Of a DNA stretch of 7,569 bases, positions 1-5,651 are shown one piece after another. The notes under the pieces are model-generated. The model saw only the letters and a program-made list of their open reading frames with translations. It had not been told where the DNA came from and searched no databases. Within the stretch, counting starts at the first letter, position 1. Each line of letters opens with the position of its first letter. This DNA is from Verrucomicrobiales bacterium (lineage in GTDB: Bacteria > Verrucomicrobiota > Verrucomicrobiia > Limisphaerales > J093), in the NCBI GenBank assembly GCA_024233305.1, contig JACKPV010000008.1, forward strand, positions 1 to 7,569, given 5' to 3'. Both the position numbers and the translations under genes were made by a program.

Positions 1-659
1 CGGCGCAGGGCCTTGCGGACGATGAAGTCAGCGTGCCGACCACCGGCCCACGCACTGCGGTTGATCAGCACGACGCTCGGGTTGCGGTCAGTGGTGTGAT
101 CCTGGAAGGCACCGGCCCAGAGGTGGGGCACGAGCCACGCGGGCACGCGGCGGCCGAGCGCCCGGCTGGACGCGGCCCAGCCACCCTTCGCGAGGCCCAC
201 GCGGGAACGCATCTTGCGGATGTAGGCGGCTTCCTCGCGGTAATCGGGCGTGGCCTGCGCCAGCCGCGCCTTCACCCGGCCGTCCTCACGCGCCCCCTGG
301 TGAATGTCCGAGCTGAACGGCAGGATCTTGTCCTCGCTGAAATGGGCGAAGGCGGCTTCCAGCGCGTCATACTTCTTTCGCCGGATCAGCGTGGCGAACC
401 GCGGCGTGCGCCATTGGCTGGGAATGAGCGGCCGGGCCGAGCGTCGCACGTCCCGACCCATCCGGGCTTCACCGGCCTTCCGGGCACCGTAGGATTTGCC
501 GCCGACCTTCCCCTTGGTGGGCGGCGTGTCCCGGATCAGCTCATCCGCCAGGAGACCGGCCTGCTGCCGGAGCCCATCCCGGAGGGTGAGCTTCTTGAGC
601 CGGATGAACTCCGAAAGCGCTGACTCGAAACTCCGGGTGTTGACGCGGGCCTCGACCAT
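1..659 (-). CDS. Probable minor tail / tail completion protein (lambda gpZ position), partial
   Basis: This frame starts at ATG 657-659 and stays open for 219 codons to the left window edge, so the C-terminus lies outside. The protein begins MVEARVNTRSFESALSEF and is rich in arginine and lysine, with an alpha-helical look. A central region (about residues 150-175) contains RKMRSRVGLAKGGWAASS, and a later stretch reads HTTDRNPSVVLINRSAWAG, patterns I associate with phage neck and tail-completion proteins. The start is well supported: an AAGGAGG ribosome site lies 7 bases upstream, and the ATG overlaps the TGA of the preceding gene by one base (TGATG), implying translational coupling. Position after an FII-like gene matches lambda Z, a roughly 190-residue protein that helps join the tail to the head. 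The family assignment rests mainly on gene order; an HK97-gp10-like tail component is the main alternative. That it is a real gene is near certain; the function is moderate. Confidence 0.72.
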   Translation of the reverse strand, partial: MVEARVNTRSFESALSEFIRLKKLTLRDGLRQQAGLLADELIRDTPPTKGKVGGKSYGARKAGEARMGRDVRRSARPLIPSQWRTPRFATLIRRKKYDALEAAFAHFSEDKILPFSSDIHQGAREDGRVKARLAQATPDYREEAAYIRKMRSRVGLAKGGWAASSRALGRRVPAWLVPHLWAGAFQDHTTDRNPSVVLINRSAWAGGRHADFIVRKALR

Positions 660-1006
660 CACAGGGCCTCCTTCTCGCAGGTGAACCGGGCGGCGATGTC
701 GATGCCGTTCCGCTCGATCCGCACCACGCGGTAGTCGAGGCCCGCGTCCGCATCCCGAAACACGTCGCCGATTTCGACGGCCGTCTCGCCCAGGTCCTCG
801 TGCAGGATGGCGAGCCGGTCGGCTGTGCGCGTGTCCGCTTCCAGCACCCGAGGGCCAGAGTCGCCGACCGTCCCCGGTTGCGGTCCCTGGTAGTGTTCGA
901 CCAGGGCGGCGAACACACCACGGTCCGGCATCAGGGTGACGCTGATCCCGCGCACCCCGAGGGAGGCACGGAACCCGGCGACTCTGGCTTGTTGGGCAAC
1001 CGACAT
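659..1006 (-). CDS. Probable head-tail joining protein (lambda gpFII-like position)
   Basis: The 115-residue protein has almost exactly the length of lambda gpFII (117). FII attaches to the head connector after packaging and forms the surface on which the tail docks. The N-terminal third (MSVAQQARVAGFRASLGV) looks helical; the rest alternates short predicted strands, ending in a region around residues 86-110 containing DYRVVRIERNGIDIAARFTCE that resembles the beta-rich body of head-completion and head-tail joining proteins. It has no signal peptide or membrane segment. The gene starts at ATG 1004-1006, 15 bases after the preceding stop, and no Shine-Dalgarno is visible: the leader reads CTGCCTCCTGTC. 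Its TGA overlaps the next ATG by one base. The assignment rests on size, fold-like pattern and lambda-type order rather than clear sequence similarity; another neck protein of the same class is possible. Confidence 0.68.
   Translation of the reverse strand: MSVAQQARVAGFRASLGVRGISVTLMPDRGVFAALVEHYQGPQPGTVGDSGPRVLEADTRTADRLAILHEDLGETAVEIGDVFRDADAGLDYRVVRIERNGIDIAARFTCEKEAL
667..673 (-). promoter_or_regulatory. Strong Shine-Dalgarno site (AAGGAGG) for the gpZ-like gene
   Basis: On the minus strand AAGGAGG sits 7 bases before the ATG at 659, inside the last codons of the FII-like gene. It is the only near-consensus ribosome binding site in the window and fixes the start of the gpZ-like gene. It also shows that the host ribosome probably uses normal anti-SD pairing, which makes the missing sites at other starts more notable. 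Confidence 0.85.
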
Positions 1007-1021
1007 GACAGGAGGCAGAAG

Positions 1022-1282
1022 CTAGGAATCAGAAGCCGGCGACTCGTCCGGCTTGGGTGGTTTCGCGGCCTTGGCCCGCTTGGGTTTGGCTGAGCCTTGG
1101 ACCTGCGTAAGCAGCCAGGCGACATCGCGGTTCCGGCGGGCCAGGCGCTTCAACCGGGCGTCTCGGCCCTTCTCGGACTGCAACCGGTGAGTCCGCTGGA
1201 GCTCCATCGCCGACAACGCCACCGGCTTCGGGTAGGGATCGACCTTCGGCTTGGTCGGCTGTTCCTTCGTCTTGGGGTCCAT
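1022..1282 (-). CDS. Small lysine/proline-rich phage protein at lambda FI position, function unknown
   Basis: I do not recognise this 86-residue protein. It starts MDPKTKEQPTKPKVDPYPKP, has a central helical charged segment (about residues 23-62, with MELQRTHRLQSEKGRDARLKR) and ends in a Lys/Ala/Pro-rich tail closing with ESPASDS. It lacks cysteines and membrane segments. I chose the ATG at 1280-1282. A frame open from TTG at 1318 would add 12 residues (ending TKHTKDTK), but those codons are the 9-base tandem repeat itself, so they are probably non-coding leader. No clear Shine-Dalgarno precedes the ATG; only a purine run (GACACGAAA) does. It sits between capsid and FII-like genes, where lambda carries FI, a packaging helper that eases DNA-terminase docking on the prohead. 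An FI-like role is guessed from position alone. The basic composition would be compatible with nucleic acid or capsid contact. Confidence 0.75.
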   Translation of the reverse strand: MDPKTKEQPTKPKVDPYPKPVALSAMELQRTHRLQSEKGRDARLKRLARRNRDVAWLLTQVQGSAKPKRAKAAKPPKPDESPASDS

Positions 1283-1309
1283 TTTCGTGTCTTTCGTGTG
1301 TTTCGTGGT
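1283..1309 (-). repeat. Three tandem copies of a 9-base TTTCGTGNN repeat in the capsid-to-FI gap
   Basis: Plus-strand units are TTTCGTGTC (1283-1291), TTTCGTGTG (1292-1300) and TTTCGTGGT (1301-1309); on the coding strand these read ACCACGAAA, CACACGAAA and GACACGAAA. They fill most of the 40 bases between the capsid stop and the ATG of the next gene and touch that ATG directly. From memory, repeats of this form are scattered between genes in Verrucomicrobia, Planctomycetes and similar bacteria; I cannot check that here. Any function, for example as an mRNA leader, is unknown. Confidence 0.85.
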
Positions 1310-1322
1310 TCCCACCAAGGAA

Positions 1323-2348
1323 TCAGCCGTTGGTCCGGATGCAGACCGCGCCGACGCGGTTGGCAGTGGCCAGGACGAGGTTCCAGTTGGCGATGGTGCC
1401 CAGTTCGGCGTTCTCCGGGCTCTCGCCTTCGATGGTGCCGACCCACTTCATGCCGTTGAGGTGCATGACGAACCGGGTGCGGTCGTAGATGATCTCGTTG
1501 TTCAGGCCGAACTTCCGTTCCATCTGCAGGGCGGCCACATCGACCACGTCGGTCTTCTGCGGCTTCTCCCCACGGGCAACGATCCCCCGCGCCAGCAGGT
1601 AGGTGTCATAGACATACCCGTTGGTCGTGCCCGCCCGCACCAGCGATTCGGACACGTAGATGGGAATGCCCCGGTAGGTGCGAATGGTCCACGGCCCCCG
1701 AGACGCCTTGTCGAAGCTGGTCTCATCAGCCTTCTCCAGGGCACCCAGGATCGTGGGATGGAGCCACAGGGCACCGTTCGAGAGGTCATCCGCCAACTCG
1801 CCCATCAGGCCCTTCGAGTCGATGAACAGGTCAATCGACATGAGTTGGTCGACGGTCGCGTCATTGCCGGACTCATCGAAGGCGTCCATGCGGACGGCCT
1901 TCAGCGCGGCATCCACGCCGCTGGCGCCAGCGGAACCGAATGCACCCCGCAGCATGGCCAGGAGCGACTTCTGCCGCTGCTTCAGCTTCCGCTGGACCAT
2001 CTGGGCGACCATCTCGCCAACTGGGTCCTCGCCGGACAACTGGGCCGAGAACGCCGTGGCGGAGTTCTTCGTCACCCGGTTGCAGGCGACGGCCTTCATC
2101 TGGCCGGCGGTGATCTTGTTGTCGACGGTGGGCTCCTGGTTCTCGACCTGGACTTCGTCATCCTGGTCGGTGATGTCCCGGAAGAACGGGATGACGGCGA
2201 CTTCACCGGGGCCAGTGGCCAGTTCGGCCGCCTTGGGGTTATCAACCACCACTCCGGAGTTGAGGAGACTCGGGAAGGTGGCCTGCTTCTCCCGCATGGT
2301 GGCGAGCCACACATCGGGAATCCAGAGATCAGAGATGGTCGTGGGCAT
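1323..2348 (-). CDS. Major capsid protein (Gp13-like family)
   Basis: This 341-residue protein would form the capsomers of the phage head. Features typical of the Gp13-like / phage coat family are seen in order: an N-terminal ISDLWIPDVW (residues 5-14), LLNSGVVVDNP (28-38), a strand region AVIPFFRDITDQDD (51-64), the helix with EDPVGEMVAQMVQRK (107-121) followed by SLLAMLRGAFG (128-138), ALWLHPTILGAL (193-204) and a C-terminal RFVMHLNGMKW (292-302). It lacks a long N-terminal delta domain, so scaffolding is probably supplied separately by the gene just upstream. The start is ATG 2346-2348. Its 41-base leader is pure short tandem repeat and pyrimidine-rich (ending CCTAACCTCCC), with no Shine-Dalgarno, which is odd for what should be the most highly translated gene here. 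The capsid role is firm; the exact family name is from pattern recall. Confidence 0.92.
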   Translation of the reverse strand: MPTTISDLWIPDVWLATMREKQATFPSLLNSGVVVDNPKAAELATGPGEVAVIPFFRDITDQDDEVQVENQEPTVDNKITAGQMKAVACNRVTKNSATAFSAQLSGEDPVGEMVAQMVQRKLKQRQKSLLAMLRGAFGSAGASGVDAALKAVRMDAFDESGNDATVDQLMSIDLFIDSKGLMGELADDLSNGALWLHPTILGALEKADETSFDKASRGPWTIRTYRGIPIYVSESLVRAGTTNGYVYDTYLLARGIVARGEKPQKTDVVDVAALQMERKFGLNNEIIYDRTRFVMHLNGMKWVGTIEGESPENAELGTIANWNLVLATANRVGAVCIRTNG

Positions 2349-2389
2349 GGGAGGTTAGGAGATGGGGAATGGGAGATGGGAGATAGGGA
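2349..2389 (-). repeat. Imperfect 7-base tandem repeat (GGGAGAT type) filling the leader of the capsid gene
   Basis: The whole 41-base gap between the scaffold stop and the capsid ATG is a purine-rich run on the plus strand with a 7-base period: GGGGAAT, GGGAGAT, GGGAGAT and the variant AGGGAT, preceded by GGAGAT. The coding strand is therefore C/T/A only over nearly the whole leader. The sequence directly before ATG contains CCTCC, the same bases as the core of the 16S anti-Shine-Dalgarno. Slippage during replication is the likely origin. Confidence 0.85.
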
Positions 2390-2818
2390 TCAGGCTCGGG
2401 CGGCCGTCAGTTCCGCGATGCTCGACACGCCCTTCGCGGCCAGCACGCGCTGCGTCGGCGTCAGATCGGCGTCGCTCGGGGCTTCCTTGTGTTCGGCGGC
2501 CTTCGGCCGGAGCCCCAGCTTCTGGACTTCGGCGGCGACGGCCCGCTGGAAATCGGACTGCCGGGACCGAAGGTCAGTGTTCTCGGCCTTCAGGCGGGTG
2601 ATTTCCTCGCCGGCCACGCGGGCGGCGGTTTCGAGCACACCCACACGCTCAGTCAGCGCCTGGACCTGCTGCCCGGCTGCGTTGGCCTGGGTCTGGGCGG
2701 TCTCCAGGAGTTCGTTGGCCGCGGTGAGATCACGGCTCAACCGCAGGTTGTCGGCGGTGAGCCGCTCGTTGTCAGCCAGGACATCGGCCTGGTCCGGGAT
2801 TTCGATTCGTTCAGACAT
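2390..2818 (-). CDS. Probable capsid scaffolding protein, coiled coil
   Basis: The 142-residue protein is dominated by a long helix and coiled coil (about residues 12-103), with heptad-like spacing of Leu/Val: DNERLTADNLRLSRDL, ANELLETAQTQANAAGQQVQAL, EEITRLKAENTDLRSRQSDF. A charged break (residues 104-118) leads to a compact C-terminal segment, LTPTQRVLAAKGVSSIAEL (119-137). A short acidic/helical protein ending in a small capsid-binding helix, encoded between protease and capsid genes, is the classic plan for a scaffold, which guides procapsid assembly and is then removed by the head protease. In lambda the scaffold Nu3 is nested in frame inside C; here it is a separate gene. It starts at ATG 2816-2818, 25 bases after the protease stop, with no good Shine-Dalgarno. 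A decoration protein is the alternative, but the coiled coil makes that less likely. Confidence 0.75.
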   Translation of the reverse strand: MSERIEIPDQADVLADNERLTADNLRLSRDLTAANELLETAQTQANAAGQQVQALTERVGVLETAARVAGEEITRLKAENTDLRSRQSDFQRAVAAEVQKLGLRPKAAEHKEAPSDADLTPTQRVLAAKGVSSIAELTAARA

Positions 2819-2833
2819 GATTCGTCACTTTCT

Positions 2834-2854
2834 ACCCCCAGGGTTAATGTCCCA
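2834..2854 (+). repeat. Copy A of a 21-base direct repeat (core GGGTTAATGTCCCA)
   Basis: This segment matches 5520-5540 at 18 of 21 positions; the core at 2841-2854 matches 13 of 14. It straddles the stop codon of the protease gene: on the coding strand it supplies the last codons (MGH, stop) and the following gap. Flanking sequence (ACCCC before, TTTTGGGGT after) gives a weak inverted repeat around the core. It may be one member of a dispersed intergenic repeat family; two copies are all that can be seen. Confidence 0.6.
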
Positions 2855-3680
2855 TTTTGGGGTGTGAACGGGCGAAGCGGCGGGACACGCTGAATGCGTA
2901 TTCGAGCCCGCCCAGAGCGTCGATTAGCTGTTCCGACCTCGCCTGAAATCCGTCGAAAGATTGTCCCTTCAACGCCTCCGGACGGATGCTCTTCCGGGTC
3001 CGGAGAACATCGGTTTTGAACACGTCAAAAGTCCGCTGCGCCTGCCGCGTGAACTCCGCCGCGTGGTCATCGGTGATGGGTGTTCCCGGCATCCCGGCCG
3101 CCTTGAACGTCCCCTCCTGATTGCGGAAGACCCGGACCTCGATTCCCGCGTTGGCGAGCATCCGGTGGTAATCGACCACCGACACATACGCCCCGATACT
3201 GCCCACCATCGCGCTCCGGGTGCCGATCACGGCATCCGCCTGGGAACCGATCCAGTAGGCCAGGCTGCACATCATCCCGCCCACCCAGGCCACCGTCGGT
3301 TTGGAGGATTTGAAGACCGCATCCGCGATCTCCGCTCCGCCGACGCTGAAGCCACCGGGCGAGTTGACGTCGAGCAGGATGCTCTTCACGCCGGGATCGG
3401 CTTCCAGGCGTCGGAAGGCGGCCAGAACCTCCGCGCTGTCCTCGAAGCCATCGAAGAGCATGTCCCCGATGTCCGGCCGGTAGGCCAGCACCCCGTGGAT
3501 TTCCAGCGTGCCGACACCGTTCTCGACCGATGTGCGCGGTGCGAACGCAGCCCGCAGCTTCCGCCGGGGTTCCGGTTCAGCCGCGGTGGGTTGAAGAAAC
3601 TGGCCCAGGAGGGCCTGGGCGGCACGCGCCTCAATCAGTGGCACCTGCGTCGCCAGGAGCATCGGTAGGTTCGTTGGCAT
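2844..3680 (-). CDS. Head maturation protease, peptidase family S49 (lambda gpC / SppA-like)
   Basis: This 278-residue protein carries one S49 ClpP-fold domain (about residues 55-265). Visible hallmarks are the ILLDVNSPGG strand-turn (101-110), the nucleophile region GGMMCSLAYWIGSQAD with Ser139 as the likely catalytic serine, GSIGAYVSVVDYHRML (160-175), and FKAAGMPGTPIT (192-203) with Lys193 as the likely general base. The 54-residue Ser-Lys spacing is close to that of lambda C (Ser166/Lys218, from memory). It should cut scaffold and possibly portal or itself inside the procapsid. At 278 residues it is much shorter than lambda C (439), because the scaffold part is a separate gene. The ATG at 3678-3680 gives a 50-base overlap with the portal gene; the in-frame ATG at 3660-3662 is an alternative and neither has a Shine-Dalgarno. 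The last residues (PKMGH) fall in a repeated motif. Confidence 0.94.
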   Translation of the reverse strand: MPTNLPMLLATQVPLIEARAAQALLGQFLQPTAAEPEPRRKLRAAFAPRTSVENGVGTLEIHGVLAYRPDIGDMLFDGFEDSAEVLAAFRRLEADPGVKSILLDVNSPGGFSVGGAEIADAVFKSSKPTVAWVGGMMCSLAYWIGSQADAVIGTRSAMVGSIGAYVSVVDYHRMLANAGIEVRVFRNQEGTFKAAGMPGTPITDDHAAEFTRQAQRTFDVFKTDVLRTRKSIRPEALKGQSFDGFQARSEQLIDALGGLEYAFSVSRRFARSHPKMGH

Positions 3681-5190
3681 TGTCGTTCGTGGGTTTGTCG
3701 GTGGGTTGCGGGGCCTTGGGTTCGCCCTTCAGGCCGAAGCTGGCCATGACGGTTTCGACGGGGATGTCGTGTTCCTGGGCGAGCGCCTTGGCGCGGTCGA
3801 GGATGTAGTCGAGTTCCTCAAACACCTGGTCGGTCTCCCGGCGCCAGGAGCGGCCCCGGTTGCCGTAGTGATCGCGCCGGGTCATCAGGCCGCGGGCGAC
3901 ATCCTCCCGCTCCTGGGCCATCTCCCGGCCGGCATCGATGGTGATCTTCGACGGCCCGATGAAATCGCACTGCGCCCAGGTGTCGTTGGATGGCAGGGTG
4001 CCCGTGCTGATGGCGTGTCCGATCACCCGAACCCAGGCGGAACGACCGAGACGGGCTGCCACCTGCTTCCGGCGGTCGAACTTCCGTTGCGCCTTCCCGT
4101 TGACCGCACGCTGGTTCGGTCCGGTCAGCTTCTCATCCAGGAAGAAGGCCGGCGGCAGTCCCAGGCCGGCCACGAAACACCCCGCCAGGTAGCTGATGAC
4201 CTCGATGTTGTTGGCCGGAGCGCTGGGGGTGTTGACCTGTTTCAGCTCGTGCCCCTCGGGCACGACCGGAATGTCCCCCGCCACCAGGTCCGCCACCGTG
4301 AATGACCGCTGCTTCTCGTTGGTCTCCGCCGGTTCCTCTTCCTCGGTCGAGGCCTCGCCCGCCGGCTCCGGTGCGTTTCCCCAGGGGTTTTCCTCCACGG
4401 GCGCACCCTGGATCGCCAGCGTCAGCACCGTCGACAGCTTGGACAGCACCTTCTGGAACCCCTTGATGTCCCCGCCGTCCCGCATGTCGTTGGCCCCGCG
4501 CCGGATCGGGCTCATCCCCCGATATTGCGTGCAACGCTCGCAATCGGACAGGTGAACCAGTGCGTTGGCGTCGATCAACGTTTCCCCATCCAGCCAGTAG
4601 CCCAGGACCCGGCCATTCGCGTCCAACTGGATGCCATCGAAGATGCGCTCATCCTGGACGGTCGGCTTGTCGATCCGCCACGACTCGAGGAACTGCAGCT
4701 GCGGGAACCCGGCGTCATCGGTCCACAGGGCGAACACCTCCCCGTCGGTGTCGAGGTAGAATGAACCCAGCCGTTGCAGGTCCCCGAAATCGAACCGGCC
4801 CGTGAAATCCGCTCGCGTGGCCCAGTCATCAAACAACGTGTTGGCAGCCTCATTCCACTTTCGGTCCAGGGTGGCCGCCCGCGGGACCATCGGCGTGGAG
4901 TAGTTGGCCACCAGGTCGGTGGCGTAGAAGACCAGCCCGACGTTGTCCCACAGGTAGCGGGCGATGGACGCCAGTTGCAGCCGGTTGAACTTCGACAGCA
5001 GCCGGTGGACGTAGAGGCCCATTGCCGGCACGGGTGTCCGGTGGTCGGTGACGTTCAACGCCTCGAAATAATGCCGGACGGGCGTCAGCGGAGACGCGAG
5101 GCTTGCCGGCTGCGGGACCGGCGCTTTGACCCGCTTGAACGGGTTCGGACGCTCAGGGGGGCTGAAGATGGAGCGGAACAGTCGGATCAT
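3631..5190 (-). CDS. Portal protein, lambda gpB family
   Basis: The 519-residue protein would form the dodecameric ring at the capsid vertex through which DNA enters and leaves. Recognisable gpB-family elements include the middle domain LESWRIDKP (168-176), LVHLSDCERCTQYRGMSPI (211-229), AGLGLPPAFFLDEKLTGPNQRAV (341-363, DNA-channel and ring region) and IDAGREMAQEREDVARGLMTRRDHYGNRGRSW (418-449), ending in a helical KALAQEHDIPVETVMASFG and a disordered Pro/Thr/Asn/Asp tail (490-519). Length is close to lambda gpB (533). An acidic, Pro-rich insertion lies at about 264-292 (PEPAGEASTEEEEPAE). I take ATG 5188-5190 (MIRLFRSIFSPP) as start: it overlaps the TGA of the gpW-like gene as ATGA, a coupling junction. 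The frame runs 30 codons further upstream, but those codons overlap the gpW-like gene and look non-native. Confidence 0.95.
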   Translation of the reverse strand: MIRLFRSIFSPPERPNPFKRVKAPVPQPASLASPLTPVRHYFEALNVTDHRTPVPAMGLYVHRLLSKFNRLQLASIARYLWDNVGLVFYATDLVANYSTPMVPRAATLDRKWNEAANTLFDDWATRADFTGRFDFGDLQRLGSFYLDTDGEVFALWTDDAGFPQLQFLESWRIDKPTVQDERIFDGIQLDANGRVLGYWLDGETLIDANALVHLSDCERCTQYRGMSPIRRGANDMRDGGDIKGFQKVLSKLSTVLTLAIQGAPVEENPWGNAPEPAGEASTEEEEPAETNEKQRSFTVADLVAGDIPVVPEGHELKQVNTPSAPANNIEVISYLAGCFVAGLGLPPAFFLDEKLTGPNQRAVNGKAQRKFDRRKQVAARLGRSAWVRVIGHAISTGTLPSNDTWAQCDFIGPSKITIDAGREMAQEREDVARGLMTRRDHYGNRGRSWRRETDQVFEELDYILDRAKALAQEHDIPVETVMASFGLKGEPKAPQPTDKPTNDNANEPTDAPGDAGATD

Positions 5191-5489
5191 AGGACGGCCT
5201 TGTGGAAGGTCGGGTGGACGCGGTTGTAGAAGGGCACGTCGGTGGGCGGGTTCTCGGGATCGGCGAGGGTGTTGACCCATTCGAGGGCTTCCTCCGCCAT
5301 GACGGCGAGCTGCGCCGGGGTGTAGCCCCGCTCAAACGTGAAGGTGACGGAACCGCCGGCCTCCGCCGTGGAAACCACGGTCTGGCCGTTCACGACCTGG
5401 CTGGCCCATTTCTGCTGCAGCAAGGCGGTGAGCGACCCCACCAGGGTGTCGCCCTCGCCGAGCTGCAATTTGAGCGCCCGGACCAGCAT
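5187..5489 (-). CDS. gpW-like head-tail connector
   Basis: This 100-residue protein has the helix / beta-hairpin / helix outline of lambda gpW: a helical start (LVRALKLQLGEGDTLVGSLTALLQQ), a hairpin QTVVSTAEAGGSVTFTFERG (36-55) and a second helix YTPAQLAVMAEEALEWVNTL (56-75), then a Pro-rich tail ending VHPTFHKAVL. gpW (68 residues) binds the portal after packaging and prevents DNA leakage. Its place between terminase and portal is exactly that of lambda W. I prefer ATG 5487-5489, preceded by GAGG with 5-base spacing. A GTG at 5517-5519 would add ten residues but has no ribosome site and abuts a repeated intergenic motif. The stop overlaps the portal start by four bases. Similarity to gpW is a pattern judgement. 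Confidence 0.75.
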   Translation of the reverse strand: MLVRALKLQLGEGDTLVGSLTALLQQKWASQVVNGQTVVSTAEAGGSVTFTFERGYTPAQLAVMAEEALEWVNTLADPENPPTDVPFYNRVHPTFHKAVL

Positions 5490-5494
5490 CCGGA

Positions 5495-5498
5495 CCTC
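5495..5498 (-). promoter_or_regulatory. Short Shine-Dalgarno (GAGG) deciding the gpW-like start
   Basis: GAGG on the minus strand lies 5 bases before ATG 5487-5489. It favours this start over the upstream in-frame GTG at 5519. Confidence 0.6.
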
Positions 5499-5519
5499 AA
5501 GTCGTACGCGTGCCCTCAC

Positions 5520-5540
5520 ACCCCACGGGCTAATGTCCCA
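5520..5540 (+). repeat. Copy B of the 21-base direct repeat (core GGGCTAATGTCCCA)
   Basis: It matches copy A at 2834-2854 in 18 of 21 positions, same orientation. Here it lies wholly in the gap upstream of the gpW-like gene, directly before the alternative GTG start. Two similar copies in one short phage operon are more than expected by chance for a 13/14 core, though two copies alone do not define a family. Confidence 0.6.
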
Positions 5541-5580
5541 CTCGGAAGTCGGTTTTATGCCTCACACAAGGGGTTTACGC

Positions 5581-5628
5581 GGTTCTTGTGTCCCGTTCGG
5601 CCTCGAACGCATCACCCCGCCAAGAACC
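5581..5628. repeat. Nested inverted repeat in the terminase-gpW gap
   Basis: The outer arms GGTTCTTG (5581-5588) and CAAGAACC (5621-5628) are perfect 8-base complements. Inside them GTTCG (5595-5599) and CGAAC (5604-5608) form a second 5-base stem with a 4-base loop. In RNA from the minus strand this would be an elongated hairpin 23 bases downstream of the terminase stop. It has no trailing T-run, so it is not a classic intrinsic terminator; an mRNA-stability or processing element is possible. Confidence 0.55.
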
Positions 5629-5651
5629 AACTGCGGCTTCTCCAAGCCCAA

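Larger units (their letters stand above)
5490..5651 (-). other. 162-base non-coding gap between terminase and gpW-like gene
   Basis: This is the only sizeable gap in the operon. It holds, in coding-strand order, a nested inverted repeat (5581-5628), copy B of the repeated motif (5520-5540) and the GAGG site. The only small frame seen, 16 codons from ATG 5617-5619, overlaps the inverted repeat, lacks a ribosome site and is not convincing. Lambda has a much shorter spacing between A and W, so this may be inserted or expanded sequence. Confidence 0.6.

Noticed and set aside
33..623. 196-codon plus-strand frame at the left end
   Set aside because: It is antisense to the continuous minus-strand gpZ-like frame, which has a perfect Shine-Dalgarno and fits the operon.
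1283..1309. Direct repeats considered as a CRISPR array
   Set aside because: The units are 9 bases, contiguous and without spacers.
1283..1318. TTG-initiated extension of the small FI-position protein
   Set aside because: The added residues are a translation of the 9-base tandem repeat, and there is no ribosome site before the TTG.
1251..2867. 538-codon plus-strand frame covering capsid and scaffold genes
   Set aside because: It runs antisense through two well-supported genes and both intergenic repeats, and its product has no family resemblance.
5191..5280. 30-codon N-terminal extension of the portal
   Set aside because: The extension lies wholly within the gpW-like gene and reads as Arg/Pro-rich out-of-frame sequence; the ATGA junction at 5187-5190 is the natural start.
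5595..5628. GTTCG-containing stem considered as the T-arm of a tRNA
   Set aside because: No acceptor, D or anticodon arms can be drawn around it, and the inner loop is four bases instead of seven.
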